A stretch of DNA of 64,000 bases, taken from positions 12,744,400 to 12,808,399 of the forward strand of contig CM012954.1 of NCBI GenBank assembly GCA_000181795.3, read 5' to 3'. Below, piece after piece: positions 41,023-52,380 of this stretch. Under the pieces are notes generated by a model that saw only the letters and a list, made by a program, of their open reading frames with translations, was not told where the DNA came from and did not search any database. Every line of letters begins with the position of its first letter. Position 1 is the stretch's first letter. The DNA comes from Trichinella spiralis (Eukaryota; Nematoda; Enoplea; Trichinellida; Trichinellidae). The translations under genes were made by a program, and so were the position numbers.

Positions 41023-41504
41023 CCATTTTTACTGGAACGGAGAACGTTCAGTCATTGTGGCCTCAGATGAACCATAACATCCTTCTCAACTAATGTACAT
41101 CCCTGATTCTTTCAAATAGAAGAGAGCAATAATTCCAAATAGCAGAACTTTATATCAACTCTAACAGTAACTATTCATTTCAGGTTTGAAACTGAACCAC
41201 GGATGTGTTTTTTCTTCATTTTAATTTGTATTCTACATTTGACAATTAGCACTACACTATTTCTATTGTAATGTTTACCATGAAGAGTTTCCACTTCTAC
41301 CTAAAGTAATTTTAAATCTCAAAATTTATCACGTATTTTATTCCTCATCTACTAAAAGCAATTTATTATATTTTGATTCTTTTTTATAGCAAAAATATAT
41401 TTCATGCTGTGTAATTGATAGCATCCCATCATACTTTCAAGTAGATATGCTCAGTTAACGCAATTGCATTTGAAATTATTATTTGTAATTTCCATTGCTT
41501 CTGG

Positions 41505-41905
41505 TTAACGGATTTTCATCTAATTTTAGTGAAATAAATTTGCATAATGATGCCATTTCATATAATGTGAGATGTGTAAATAAAAACGTAATAGCAGTCG
41601 TCATTTAATATAGTTGTTTGCTGAACGTAACACTAAGCTATTACGGACGAAAAATTAGGTTGTTTCACCTGAGGTAGTGGAATGTTGATTTGCATTATTT
41701 ACTTATTGCCCTTCTGCTTCAGAGCACTGCATTCATATTTAGTTACTCAGTTTATTGTCATGAACGCACGTTGTCAAGTAGAATTCTGCTCTTCAGTCCG
41801 GTCTTTGAATGCGCAGTTACTTACATTTGATATTGTGCTGAGGGAATTGCATGCTTGCCCTTTACATGACATTGCAAATGTCCATCCCCATTAAAATTAC
41901 TCTTC
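41505..41905 (+). repeat. Repeat A, copy 1
   Basis: It starts TTAACGGATTTTCAT and contains GTGTGTAAATAAA-like and AATTAGGTTGTTTCACCTGA-like blocks. Copies lie at 42540-42945 in the same orientation, and at 50240-50605 and 51240-51540 inverted. Open frames differ between copies, so the conserved entity is DNA or non-coding RNA. Confidence 0.75.
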
Positions 41906-42539
41906 TTTCAGTTATTCTTACTAAATGCTGAATGGGAACATGTACGTATTTGAGCTGCTTATTTTGAAATATTTACAATAATACAATTCTGTTTTAGAAT
42001 TTAAAGATTTCTATATTTCCATCGAGCGATATGAAGCAACGGGATTGCGGAAAGTAATTCAATGAGACAGCTATGCAGCATAAAGATTCTGATAGAGTTT
42101 TTTTGAAGTAATGCTTAACTTTTGGTTCTGAAAATATGAAATTGAACAGCAATTTCAAATACACAGAAGTTTCAGTTTATTAATTTTAAAAGATTCTATA
42201 ATAATAATAATAAGATTGTAGGTTAGCGGCAGCATTTGCACTATATCACTTTGATCCCAACTGTAGCGTCGACATTAACTCGTCATGTAAGTATTATCAT
42301 AGATCGGTTGCTCATAATCCCAATGTTTTATATTCGAACATTATTTTTGAAATATAATTTTTTAGAGCTAATATAAACTGCCCTACCTAACTGCTGACTG
42401 ACTGCTCCCTTCCCTTCACTGATTGAAAAAGGTAAGCAATGCCATAATGTCACTACTATTTGGATAACTTTACGTACTATTCGTATGAATTCAAAATAAG
42501 AATAGTCTTTTCCGTAATGTTTTGTTAATTCTCACTGCT

Positions 42540-42945
42540 ACAAGTTAACGGATTTTCATGTAATGTTAGTGAAATAAAATTGCATACGAATGAAATTTCA
42601 CATAATATAAGGTGTGTAAATAAAAGCGTTATAACATTACGTATACAGCATGTTCTTGATAATTATATTACTGCGCTATAGCTGAAGGAGAATTAGGTTG
42701 CTCTGCTTGGGGCAAAGTAGTCTATATTATTTGCATAATTTACTTACTGCACACCATTGCAGAGTACTTCGTTCGTATTTAGTTGCTCCGTTCAATGCAA
42801 TGTCAACAGGCGTTACGTGGTCAACTATAATTCCGCTCTTTTATACCCTCTATGAAGAAGCAAGCAGTAAGTCACATTCGGTATTGTGGTGCGGGTACTT
42901 TATGCATGTTATTTGCATGACTTTACAAATAAGGTGAACGCAAAC
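42540..42945 (+). repeat. Repeat A, copy 2
   Basis: Same order of blocks as copy 1 about 1.03 kb upstream, diverged by many substitutions and small indels. It includes a GCAGTAAGTCAC donor-like site at 42865, equivalent to GCGGTAAGTTAC on the reverse strand of the inverted copies. Confidence 0.75.
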
Positions 42946-43934
42946 TAATGGGGGTATCTCCATTTATATTTTTATTGCTAATTTTCAGATACTCAAACCA
43001 AATACTGAATGCAAGTTTTTATTATATTCAGATATCATTAATTCAGTTTTAGTATTTAGAACATTTCCCATTTGCATCAATCAATATGGAGCCGCAACAT
43101 AAAAAGGTTGTAAATGTGTAAACATTTCATTATTTGACTGTCACTTTTTTTATATGTGCCCAACGAGTAAGTAATGCAGTAATGTTACTGTTGCGTTTAT
43201 GACTCCATTGCAAATTTTATGAACTGAAAATACGATTTGTATAGAAGCTTATAAGAAACAGCCATATTATAAAAAGTAATTGAAGACGAATAACAGTGCA
43301 TCAATCATTTTCAAATTCTATTCATTTTCTAGTTTAATATTTTATTTGTTTACTTATTTAACATTTTTAGTTTATCTCCTTGTCGAGTTCTAATCCATAC
43401 CGTCCTCTTTGCCTGTGTAGTGCGTCAACAGTAAGTATTTTTGTGGTTTTCGTTTTTCCCTAAGATACGTCAGAGCAATCAAGCAGTTTTCGTTACCTTA
43501 TGCCTAATTCCTACTACTATGTTCGTTCGAGTTAGTATAAATGTGTTGAAGACAGGATATGACAAAAATTAGTAATTTAATGAATCTTTTCTTAATAGCA
43601 ATGGCAAAAAAGAATGGATGCCTTTTTTCCTTAGAACAAAGAAAAAGAACAACAAAACAAAGAAAAAGAGAAAAAAAAAAGTAGAGTTGAAAGCTGCCAG
43701 CCATAAAGAACTGTTGTGGGCAAGCAGATGAAGAAGAAACGTAAAAAGTCATCCACCTCATCCTTTCCAACAGTATCTCACAGATAAAACTTACTGTAGT
43801 AGATCATAAAAAAATGGACGCGAGCAGCTCAGTGATCAAAACAAAACAAAAACAGAAAAGAAACAAACTGTATATATGTATATTAATACGACACGCATGG
43901 GATACTGTTGTTCGGTGTGGCATTCAGGAAGATT

Positions 43935-44272
43935 TCAATACGTCCCGAGACGACACACGAGAGCTGGCGCTGCTGGTGGGACGAGAGCCAGCAGGGCGCG
44001 GTTTGTCCTCGCCTGGAACCGCGCTGGCGTTGTCGGCAGCGTCGTTAACTGAGCCGCATCGTTTACGACTGTTGTCGCGTCGCTAGACGTGCCTGCCGCC
44101 CTCTCTGCCACGCCCAGCTTCGCCATGTCTGCGTATGTGAGACGCTTCCGATCGGCAACTTTCACGCTGTTTTCAGTCGCCGTCTCTTCGTCATTGTTGC
44201 TGTTGTGAACTTTCTTAGCTTTCGACGTCTTGGCATTATCACTTGTACTGCCGCCGCTGTTGATCGTCCACC
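43935..44272 (-). other. GC-rich open stretch, exon-like, unidentified
   Basis: On the minus strand a CATTTACAG acceptor at 44273 is followed by about 110 codons rich in Ala, Thr and Ser, including DRKRLTYADMAKLG, ending at TGA (43935). Base composition is clearly GC-richer than its surroundings. The plus strand is also open here (43814-44086). I do not recognise a family. It may be a last exon, a pseudogene piece or an inserted fragment. Confidence 0.35.
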
Positions 44273-45175
44273 TGTAAATGACCAATTTGTACAACTGATT
44301 AGTTTTATCAGTGGCTGCTATGTCTCTGACCACGCTGGTACGTTTAGTTGTCGATGAGTACATTCTAAATGTGGCATCGCAGTGTTGATTCAGTAAGTGC
44401 ATGTTTTATTCATAATAATTCCTAATAATAATCATATTAAAGAAGTACAAAGTCTCACCTGATGATGAACCGCGTTAGTTTGGTTCGCCGTCTTCTCAGT
44501 GTAGTTTTACTGATTATGAATTGTAAGTAATTTATATTTGTTGTCATTGAAGCATATTATGAAGTCCTTGGTGATGCTGCACCGTGATAATGGAAGTTGG
44601 TCATATTATTTTTGAAAGCAATGGATTAGAGTCGGTATCCTGCCACTGTCGCAGTTGGAATTAGCATCTGCGTTATCACAAACGGTATGTGCTATATTTA
44701 TTGTTCATCACAACAGATTATGTTAACACAATTAATTTTGGTTTCTGAATATATCTTGCCACAGTGATAGAATGATTTGTTGTGAATGCGTTCCAAGGGT
44801 GGTATGAAAAACCTGTATTGAGTTCTTGCTAGCAATGGATTACGTTAAAACTATCGAAGACGTGAAATTTGTACTGATGGCTCCCATGTTGGTTGAATTG
44901 GCTATGAAGGCGTTCCACACAGCTCACAATGCTGATGTATGTTGAAAACGAAAAGTATTTTTTGAGACAACATTAAATGCCAACCATCGAATTAAGTAAG
45001 TTGTAAATTTCTATACTATATGAGGCAATGAGATGCACTGTTATTTGTCTTGAATTACTTATAATTTGGCTGTTTCATATATTATTTCATTATTGTGCTG
45101 AGATGCTTTGCAGTGCCATGCTTTTTCATTCAAGAACTCAATCAGCAATGGATACAATCCGCACTGTTGATCGTT
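44250..45175 (+). repeat. 0.9-kb tandem duplication, unit 1
   Basis: The unit begins at CTGTTGATCGT and is repeated, nearly identical, in 45165-46068. It contains repeated GTAAGT sites and, at 44462, a short open frame MMNRVSLVRRLLSVVLLIMN that runs straight into GTAAGT and looks like a signal-peptide leader exon. Confidence 0.85.
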
Positions 45176-46068
45176 CACCTGGAAATGACCAATTTGTACA
45201 ACTGATTAGTTTTATCAGTGGCTGCTATGTCTCTGACCACGCTGGTACGTTTAGTTGTCGATGAATACATTCCAAATGTGGCATCGCAGTGTTGATTCAG
45301 TAAGTGCATGTTTTATTCATAATAATTCCTAATAATAATCATATTAAAGAAGTACAAAGTCTCACCTGATGATGAACCGCGTTAGTTTGGTTCGCCGTCT
45401 TCTCAGTGTAGTTTTACTGATTATGAATTGTAAGTAATTTATATTTGTTGTCATTGAAGCATATTATGAAGTCCTTGGTGATGCTACTCCGTGATAATGG
45501 AAGTTGGTCATATTATTTTTGAAAGCAATGGATTAGAGTCGGTATCCTGCCATTGTCGCAGTTCGAATTAGCATCATTGCGTTCTCACAAACGGTATGTG
45601 CTATACTTATTGTTCATCACAACAGATTATGTTAACACAATTAATTTTGGTTTCTGAATATATCTTGTCACAGTGATAGAATGATTTGTTGTGAATGCGT
45701 TCCAAGGGTGGTATGAAAAAAAACCTGTATGTATTGAGTTCTTGCTAGCAATGGATTACGTTAAAACTATCGAAGACGTGTGAAATTTGTACTGATGGCT
45801 CCCATGTTGGTTGAAGTGGCTATGAAGGCGTTCCACGCAGCTCACAATGCTGATGTACGTTGAAAACGAAAAGTATTTTTTGAGACATTAAATGCCAACC
45901 ATCGAATTAAGTAAGTTGCAAATTTCTATACTATATGAGGCAATGAGATGCACTGTTATTTGTCTTCAATTACTTTTTATAATATGGCTGTTTCACATAA
46001 ATTATTTTATGGATAATGTTGTGCTAAGATTCTTTTCAGAGTTATGCTTATTTATTCAAGAACTCAAT
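45165..46068 (+). repeat. 0.9-kb tandem duplication, unit 2
   Basis: Offset about 903-911 bp from unit 1, with scattered substitutions and small indels. Its right end runs directly into the 18S rRNA-like fragment, whereas unit 1 ends at the start of unit 2. Confidence 0.85.
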
Positions 46069-46148
46069 TCCATTGCAATTGTTTCCCTTGAACGAGGAAT
46101 TCCCAGTAAGCGTGAGTCATTAGCTCGCGTTGATTACCGCCCTGCCTA

Positions 46149-46184
<36 letters not shown>

Positions 46185-46282
46185 ATTGGATGGTGTTTTG
46201 ACTGGCGCCAGTAGTCGGATATGTATTCGGCTTCTCGCCGGGACATTTCCCAAACCAAATCATTTAGAGGAAGTAAAAGTCG
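46069..46282 (+). pseudogene. Fragment of the 3' end of 18S rRNA
   Basis: From ATTGCAATTGTTTCCC through CTTGAACGAGGAATTCCCAG and TGTACACACCGCCCGTCGCT to GAAGTAAAAGTCGTAAC this matches the last roughly 215 nt of eukaryotic 18S rRNA in order. It lacks the final stretch after GTCGTAAC and has changes inside otherwise invariant positions near the CCCTGCC block. No 5.8S, 28S or upstream 18S is next to it. It is a dispersed, diverged rDNA fragment, not a working rRNA gene. Confidence 0.9.
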
Positions 46283-46617
46283 TAACATTCTTGTAAGTTA
46301 TTGTCATTCTTGTTCGTAAGTCTTGGCTCGTCATTTTTGATTGATATTGGGCTTTCATTTTTTGTATAATTTAATTTTTTCCAGTTTTATTTGAACTTTT
46401 TCAGCATTTATTGGCATGGCTGAATCATAAGTTTGCATTTCAGGTGTTGTGGATCGCCGTCAGCTGTTCCAATCGTTCTGTAGGGAAGTTCAATCCTTTC
46501 TAGTTCAAAGGTTCGATGGATGGATGGATGGAGTTTCTTTGCATCTAAGAGGACCAGGTAAGTAGTGTTGTCGAACTGTTTTAGTCTGCACACTTTCTGT
46601 TTGGTTTTGAACCTTGA

Positions 46618-47426
46618 GTGAGGCTCACTCCGTTGGTTTCAGGTAAGTTCTTTGCATGGATGGAGTTCTCATTCTGGTTGCATAATATGAACTCCATCTA
46701 AACACCCAGATAATTTTCATCAAAACAAACCCTGGCATTAAACGTGAACAATGGAATGTAATATGCAAGATTTGGCATTGACTAAGGCTGACGAGGCAAC
46801 GCATTTTACTAAGGGATGGGTATTGCTGGAGAAAATATGCAAATTTTTTAAGCCCCTAAGGGTAATATGCAAATTTTTATTTGCCCAGGGGCGTAGCCTG
46901 AGGCCAAAGCCTCGGGCTATATTTTAAAAATTTCGAAATTTTCGAAAAATTGCCTGAGGCATAGCCCGAGGCGTAGCCTCAGGGCATAAAAAATTTGCAT
47001 ATTACCCCCAGGGGATTAAAAATTTGCATAAATCTTTCCTGAGGGCAAATATGGTGCAATAAAACGCCTGAGGCATAGCCTGAGGGAATATGCAAATTTT
47101 TATTTGCCCTGGGGCGTAGCCTGAGGGCAAAGCCTGGGGCTATTTTTAAAAAATTTCGAAATTTTCGAAAAATTGCCTGAGGCATAGCCTGAGGCGTAGC
47201 CTTAGGGCATATAAAAATTTGCATATTACCCCCAGGGGATTAAAAATTTGCATAAATCTGAAGATGAGGGCAAATATGCAATAGCTTTATTCAGGATCAA
47301 AATAATTACCATGGAAATAAGTTAAACGCATCCAAGAAATCTACATTCCCTCCGCCTATTTCTACGCCCGGACGTGTGTTCCCTTCGATCTTCGTCCCTG
47401 AAAATGGTTTACCGGTGTCAGCAATC
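46618..47426. repeat. Left version of a locus present on both sides of the gap
   Basis: The order is flank A (46618-46826), two minisatellite units, then flank B (47280-47426). The same order A, units, B recurs at 47437-48430. See the findings for the assembly reading. Confidence 0.8.
46859..47275. repeat. 222-bp hairpin-rich minisatellite, left block
   Basis: About two units. Each contains an inverted pair, ATATGCAAATTTTTATTTGC on one side and its near-complement in GCATAAAAAATTTGCATAT on the other, around short GCCTGAGGC/GAGGCGTAGCCTC palindromes and a TTTCGAAATTTTCGAAA core. No coding potential is shared between units. Confidence 0.85.
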
Positions 47427-47436
47427 NNNNNNNNNN
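47427..47436. other. Assembly gap (10 N)
   Basis: Ten N. Both sides carry versions of the same sequence, so the gap size and the order of contigs are doubtful. Confidence 1.
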
Positions 47437-48430
47437 TGAGTGAGCTCACTCCGTGTTTCAGTAAGTCTTTGCATGATGAGTCTCATCTGTGCATATATGA
47501 ACTCCATCTAACACCCAGATATTTTCATCAAACAAACCCTGGCATTAAACGTGAACAATGGAATGTAATATGCAAGTTTTTGCATTGACTAAGGCTGACG
47601 AGGCAACGCATTTTACTAAGGGATGGGTATTGCTAAGGGTAATATGCAAATTTTTATTTGCCCAGGGGCGTAGCCTGAGGCCAAAGCCTCGGGCTATATT
47701 TTAAAAATTTCGAAATTTTCGAAAAATTGCCTGAGGCATAGCCCGAGGCGTAGCCTCAGGGCATAAAAAATTTGCATATTACCCCCAGGGGATTAAAAAT
47801 TTGCATAAATCTTTCCTGAGGGCAAATATGGTGCAATAAAACGCCTGAGGCATAGCCTGAGGGAATATGCAAATTTTTATTTGCCCTGGGGCGTAGCCTG
47901 AGGGCAAAGCCTCGGGCTATATTTTAAAAATTTCAAAATTTTCGAAAAATTGCCTGAGGCATAGCCCGAGGCGTAGCCTCAGGACATAAAAAATTTGCAT
48001 ATTACCCCCAGGGGATTAAAAATTTGCATAAATCTTTCCTGAGGGCAAATATGGTGCAATAAAACGCCTGAGGCATAGCCTGAGGGAATATGCAAATTTT
48101 TATTTGCCCTGGGGCGTAGCCTGAGGGCAAAGCCTCGGGCTATATTTTAAAAATTTCAAAATTTTCGAAAAATTGCCTGAGGCATAGCCTGAGGCGTAGC
48201 CTTAGGGCATATAAAAATTTGCATATTACCCCCAGGGGATTAAAAATTTGCATAAATCTTTCCTGAGGGCAAATATGCAATAACTTTATTCAGGATCAAA
48301 ATAATCACCATGGAAATAAGTTAAACGCATCCAAGAAATCTACCTTCCCTCGGCTTATTTCTGCGCCCTGACGTGAAATCCCTGCGATCTTCGTCCCTGA
48401 AAATGGTTTACCGTGGCGTCAGCAATCCAC
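47437..48430. repeat. Right version of the duplicated locus
   Basis: Flank A' (47437-47635), three minisatellite units and flank B' (48268-48430). Flank A' differs from A almost only by single-base losses in short homopolymers close to the gap; B' differs from B mainly by substitutions. Confidence 0.8.
47638..48265. repeat. 222-bp hairpin-rich minisatellite, right block
   Basis: Three units starting near 47640, 47863 and 48086, spaced about 223 bp, with the same internal inverted repeats as the left block. Confidence 0.85.
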
Positions 48431-49160
48431 GGACAAGCAACAGCCATCTGCAGCATTTCTGAAGTGCTACTCCATTACTGGTTCAAAGTAATCTCCCTAA
48501 ACATGAAGTTACATAGTAATTACATTACATACACCATTAGATAAACGCATCCCAGAAATCTACCTACCTTTACTCAGCTGCGGCAAATCCCTGCGACGAT
48601 AGACATCTGCATCGCATAGATGTACTTACCTTTTTAGGTGCTAGTAGCTGTCAGACATCTGACAACTACAGCCACTTGGCTATCAAAACGGTTCACCGTT
48701 GTGGGATGGTTGTCGATCCAGGGACGTCTATGTTCATCATCCTAAAACTAAATACAGTTTGTAAAAGTACTTACCTTTACCACTGTCGTTCCCTTGCGCC
48801 GTTTCGACTGAATCGCTTGTAGCTGTCAGACTTACCTGGAAACTATGGCGATCATTTACTTCAGCTGGCCGTTGTGGGATAATGGATGTGGCTGGCTAAT
48901 CGAGGCAAAGTTGCAGCTGCAATTCCGATAGCTTTTCTACTTGCACTCAGCCGGCGGGATCTTCTGGTGCCGGCAATGGCATTAAAAAGTCGCATCTTTG
49001 CCGGTGGTCGTCTACGCTGCCTTCCCATTTCATCTAAATTACCTACTATCTGTCGTGTCCATCGTGCGCAAAGCATCCGTCCATGGCTTAACGTGACCAT
49101 CGTCGTGATCCATTCACTGCCTGCTCGCTGTAGACAGCTGATACGACACTTGGTGCGGTC
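48431..49160 (-). other. Degenerate exon-like repeats on the minus strand
   Basis: Three consensus donors on the minus strand (AAGGTAAGTAC at about 48623 and 48766, CAGGTAAGTC at about 48832) each follow 60-200 bp stretches that share a TAGCTGTCAGAC-like block and a GTTGTGGGAT block. An AAACGCATCCxAGAAATCTAC sequence, first seen beside the minisatellite, also recurs at 48541. No frame stays open across them. Confidence 0.4.
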
Positions 49161-49169
49161 TTGAACTCA

Positions 49170-49665
49170 GAAGCCCTCAGCTACAATTCCAAATCCAGGC
49201 GGAATAGTACCGTCGCATTAAAAATGTCCGTGGACTCCAGCGTTTTCCAGTCGTACTACTTCCTCAACTGCATCCTGATCTGCCAGGGTGCACCAACAAA
49301 AGGGTCGGCGCGTACGTTTTAGCTTCCGCTACACTGGCATCTTTCCAATCCGCTACAAGGCGATAAGCGCAAATCCGATTGACTGACCATGAGACAGGTG
49401 GACGACGCCCGACGCATGGAGCGTCCCTTTGCGGTGATGGAATTGATGACCGCCGGGTTCAGCTCGCCAGATTCGATTGAACTGAAGTGGGAACAACCAT
49501 TTAGCGACTACGCATCATTACAAGTGGAACCCTTTTGGACTCTCCGGCAACGTAGCATTGAAAGAAATGTGCGACGTTTCTGCTTCACATTTCTCCTTCT
49601 TCAAAAGGATGAAAGAATGCAGTACTACGATTCCAGCACTGTTTTGCTTACTTGTTAGCCACACG
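49170..49665 (+). other. Coding-like but broken stretch, unidentified
   Basis: Composition is GC-richer and codon-like. One frame is open from 49389 to 49658 (89 codons); near 49530 another frame reads FGLSGNVALKEMCDVSASHF without a stop to about 49720. Upstream frames are closed. I do not recognise a family; a decayed coding fragment is possible. Confidence 0.3.
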
Positions 49666-50239
49666 TTATTTGATGGTTGTCATTTGTTATTCTCAAAAAT
49701 ACATTAAAAATAAATACAGGACATCATCTATGTCAATTATGAGCAAAATCAGTACAGGGGCCATTACTTGGCAATCTTTGTGGAAGCACGCCTGAATTGC
49801 TGGGCACGCTTTGATCCCAGTTTCAGCTGTCACACTGGTAGCACCAATAAACTCAACGACCGACGTATGAATAGCATTTTCAACACTAATTCATGTTAAA
49901 TCATGCAGAAACAAAACATTCCCTAAAAAAGACAGACATAAAAAGTAAAAAAGCGAAAATAAAAAACGAAAGAAACAACGGCTGAGTAACAACTTTACGG
50001 CAACTTCAACTACCACGACGCTGCATTGGTAGGCAATTCAACGATATTCCAAAACACGCATTTGTACGGTACATTTCCAAATGAATAAAAAACTGAAAGT
50101 AATATTAATATACTTATCTAAAAATAAAAAGCAGAAATTTATACTTTCTTAGCTTCAGCATCCGATAAGTATCTGCAAGTTATCAGTAGCAACATTAATG
50201 AAGATACCCAATACTTTCCATAAACCATAATCGTGAAGT

Positions 50240-50605
50240 CATGCTAATGACATGCATACAACAGGCACGCTATCTCACAGGTAACTTACCGCTTATTCAT
50301 GGATGATATTGCACAGGGACATTACAGATGACATTGTCCATCACTGCTGACGTGGCAATAAATTGAATAACCAAATGTGAACGCAATCTTAAATAGCAGG
50401 GAACTAAAGTAAATTATGCAAATAAGCAAGTCGCAACGCATCAGGTGGAATAACCTAATTTTCTATCATTTATTGCGTAATGAGCAGTAGAATTACATGA
50501 AATGACGAGTTATTAATTTATTTACACACTTCACATTGCTAGAAATTTCATAAGTATGCAAAGTATTTTACTGAAATTATATAAAAATCCGTTAACGTGA
50601 TGCAA
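50240..50605 (-). repeat. Repeat A, inverted copy (inner)
   Basis: Its reverse complement begins CACGTTAACGGATTTTTATA and follows copies 1 and 2 block by block, including AATTAGGTTATTCCACCTGA and the GCGGTAAGTTAC donor-like site. Confidence 0.75.
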
Positions 50606-51239
50606 TAAAAACTATGAAAAGCCTTGTGTATGTTGCCTTCTAATAAAAGTTAGATGACAGCATTACTTACATGTCGTGTACAGATGAAGAGAAATGACAA
50701 GTCAGGTTATTAAAGATGAAATTTGAAGATATCTGAAAAATCATTGAAATCAACCGTATCATAGAAAATGAAATAACCATCAAGTTTACTCTTTCCAAGT
50801 ACTCTATTACATATGGCTGTACATCTGAGAACCCATCTTTCCAAAATAGAATCCAAATTTCAAACTTATTAAAATTTAACGTATCGAACCATCTTCTTGC
50901 ATGATGTCTTTCTGTTAATACTTGCGTTAGGATTAAGTCGACGTGCTGCAAATGCCAATGCTAAAATAATATTAATATAATCACAAGCAATATTGAAATC
51001 AGTTTACTCTATACTTTCAAATGCTGTTCACTTTCAATTCTCTAGAATCCACAAACAGCTGTCTTCTTCATTTTTAATAATCCTGCTGGTTCATGTTGAT
51101 TAATGTGAATCCGTTCCAAAGTCTGAAAGTCTGCAATTGGAATGATCATTTACTAAAAACAGAAAGTCTTACTTATTTAATAGCAGCACCTAGAAAGAAT
51201 ATTTAAACGTTAAAAATAGGAAAACTAATGTAAAAATGT

Positions 51240-51540
51240 AGTTACACGTTAGTTTCCATTCACCACATTTGTAATGTCATGCAAATTACATACAAACAAT
51301 TCAGGCAATACAATGTAAAATGTAACTTACCGCTTATACATTATTTATACACGATTATGAAGAGCGGAATTATAGTTGACCACGTGCCGACTGCTGACAT
51401 GGCATTATATTGAAGAATGTACTATTCCTAAATGGTGTGCAGTAATAAGTAAATAATGGAAATGACGAAGGTCATTACGTTTTTATTTACACATCTTATA
51501 TTATGCAAAATTTCATTAGAATGCAAACTGAATTTTCTAA
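51240..51540 (-). repeat. Repeat A, inverted copy (outer)
   Basis: Its reverse complement shares GTGTAAATAAAAACGTAATG, a block near ATGACCTTCGTC, a GACCACGTGCCGACTGC segment similar to copy 2, and a GCGGTAAGTTAC site. It lies about 0.95 kb beyond the inner inverted copy. Confidence 0.7.
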
Positions 51541-51839
51541 AATAAGAGAAAATCTATTTTCAGAAACATTTATAAAACGGAATATATTAATCATTACCAA
51601 ACGAAATTTCATTCCGTTGTTATGTAAACACTTTTCTAAGCATAACATTTGCATTTCATCACCAATAAAGTTTACTTTACAACACCTTTATGTAAATTTT
51701 TTCAGATCAATACATATAGCAATGCTTTTATGTATTTTACTATTTTAACAAGGAAAGAGAAGTTCTATTTAATGAATTCTCAAGAATACCTCACTAGAAA
51801 ATAATTACAAAAATTATTTTGAAAACATTAATAAATTAC

Positions 51840-52380
51840 AATAATGTATGAAAGCAAACATACACTCAGTTGACAACAGAAAGATTTGCAAAATTTAGCC
51901 TAGCCAACATAGCAGACTCCTCTAAATACAACTGATGATATGGAAAAGTTTCCACACATGAGCGGGATGTCAATTATTCTTGGAACTATTCAGAGGGCAG
52001 TGATGGACACAGCACATTTGGTGGGTCAGGGCGGGGGGTGGGTGGGGAAAGGGAAAAGGCAGGAATGAGAATTTGTGATATGGAGTATGTGAAGGTTGTG
52101 TACGTGTACGAGGTGTAAATAATGTACGAAAGCAAACATACACTCAGTTGACAACAGAAAGATTGCAAACTTCAGCCTAGTCAACATAGAAAACCGCTCT
52201 CAGTACAACTGATGATATGGAGAAGCTTCCACGAATGAGCGTGATGCTAATTATTCTTGGATCTATTCAATGGGCAGTAATGGACACACTACATCTGGTG
52301 GGACAGGCGGGGGCAGGAAGGGAAAAGACAGGAAGAAGAATTTGTGATATGGAGTATGTGAAGGTTGTAAGAAAGTGAAC
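51840..52380. repeat. 280-bp tandem pair with a G-tract
   Basis: Two units (about 51840-52120 and 52121-52380) share ATACACTCAGTTGACAACAG, AACTGATGATATGGA and TTTGTGATATGGAGTATGTG. The first carries a strong G4-type tract at 52020-52051 (runs of 3, 3, 6, 3 and 4 G); the second has a weaker one at about 52298-52318. Confidence 0.85.

Noticed and set aside
46069-46282. A functional 18S rRNA gene
   Set aside because: Only the last roughly 215 nt are present, with changes in invariant positions and no flanking rDNA.
46859-48265. CRISPR array
   Set aside because: Units are about 222 bp, contiguous and without unique spacers, in animal DNA; it is a minisatellite.
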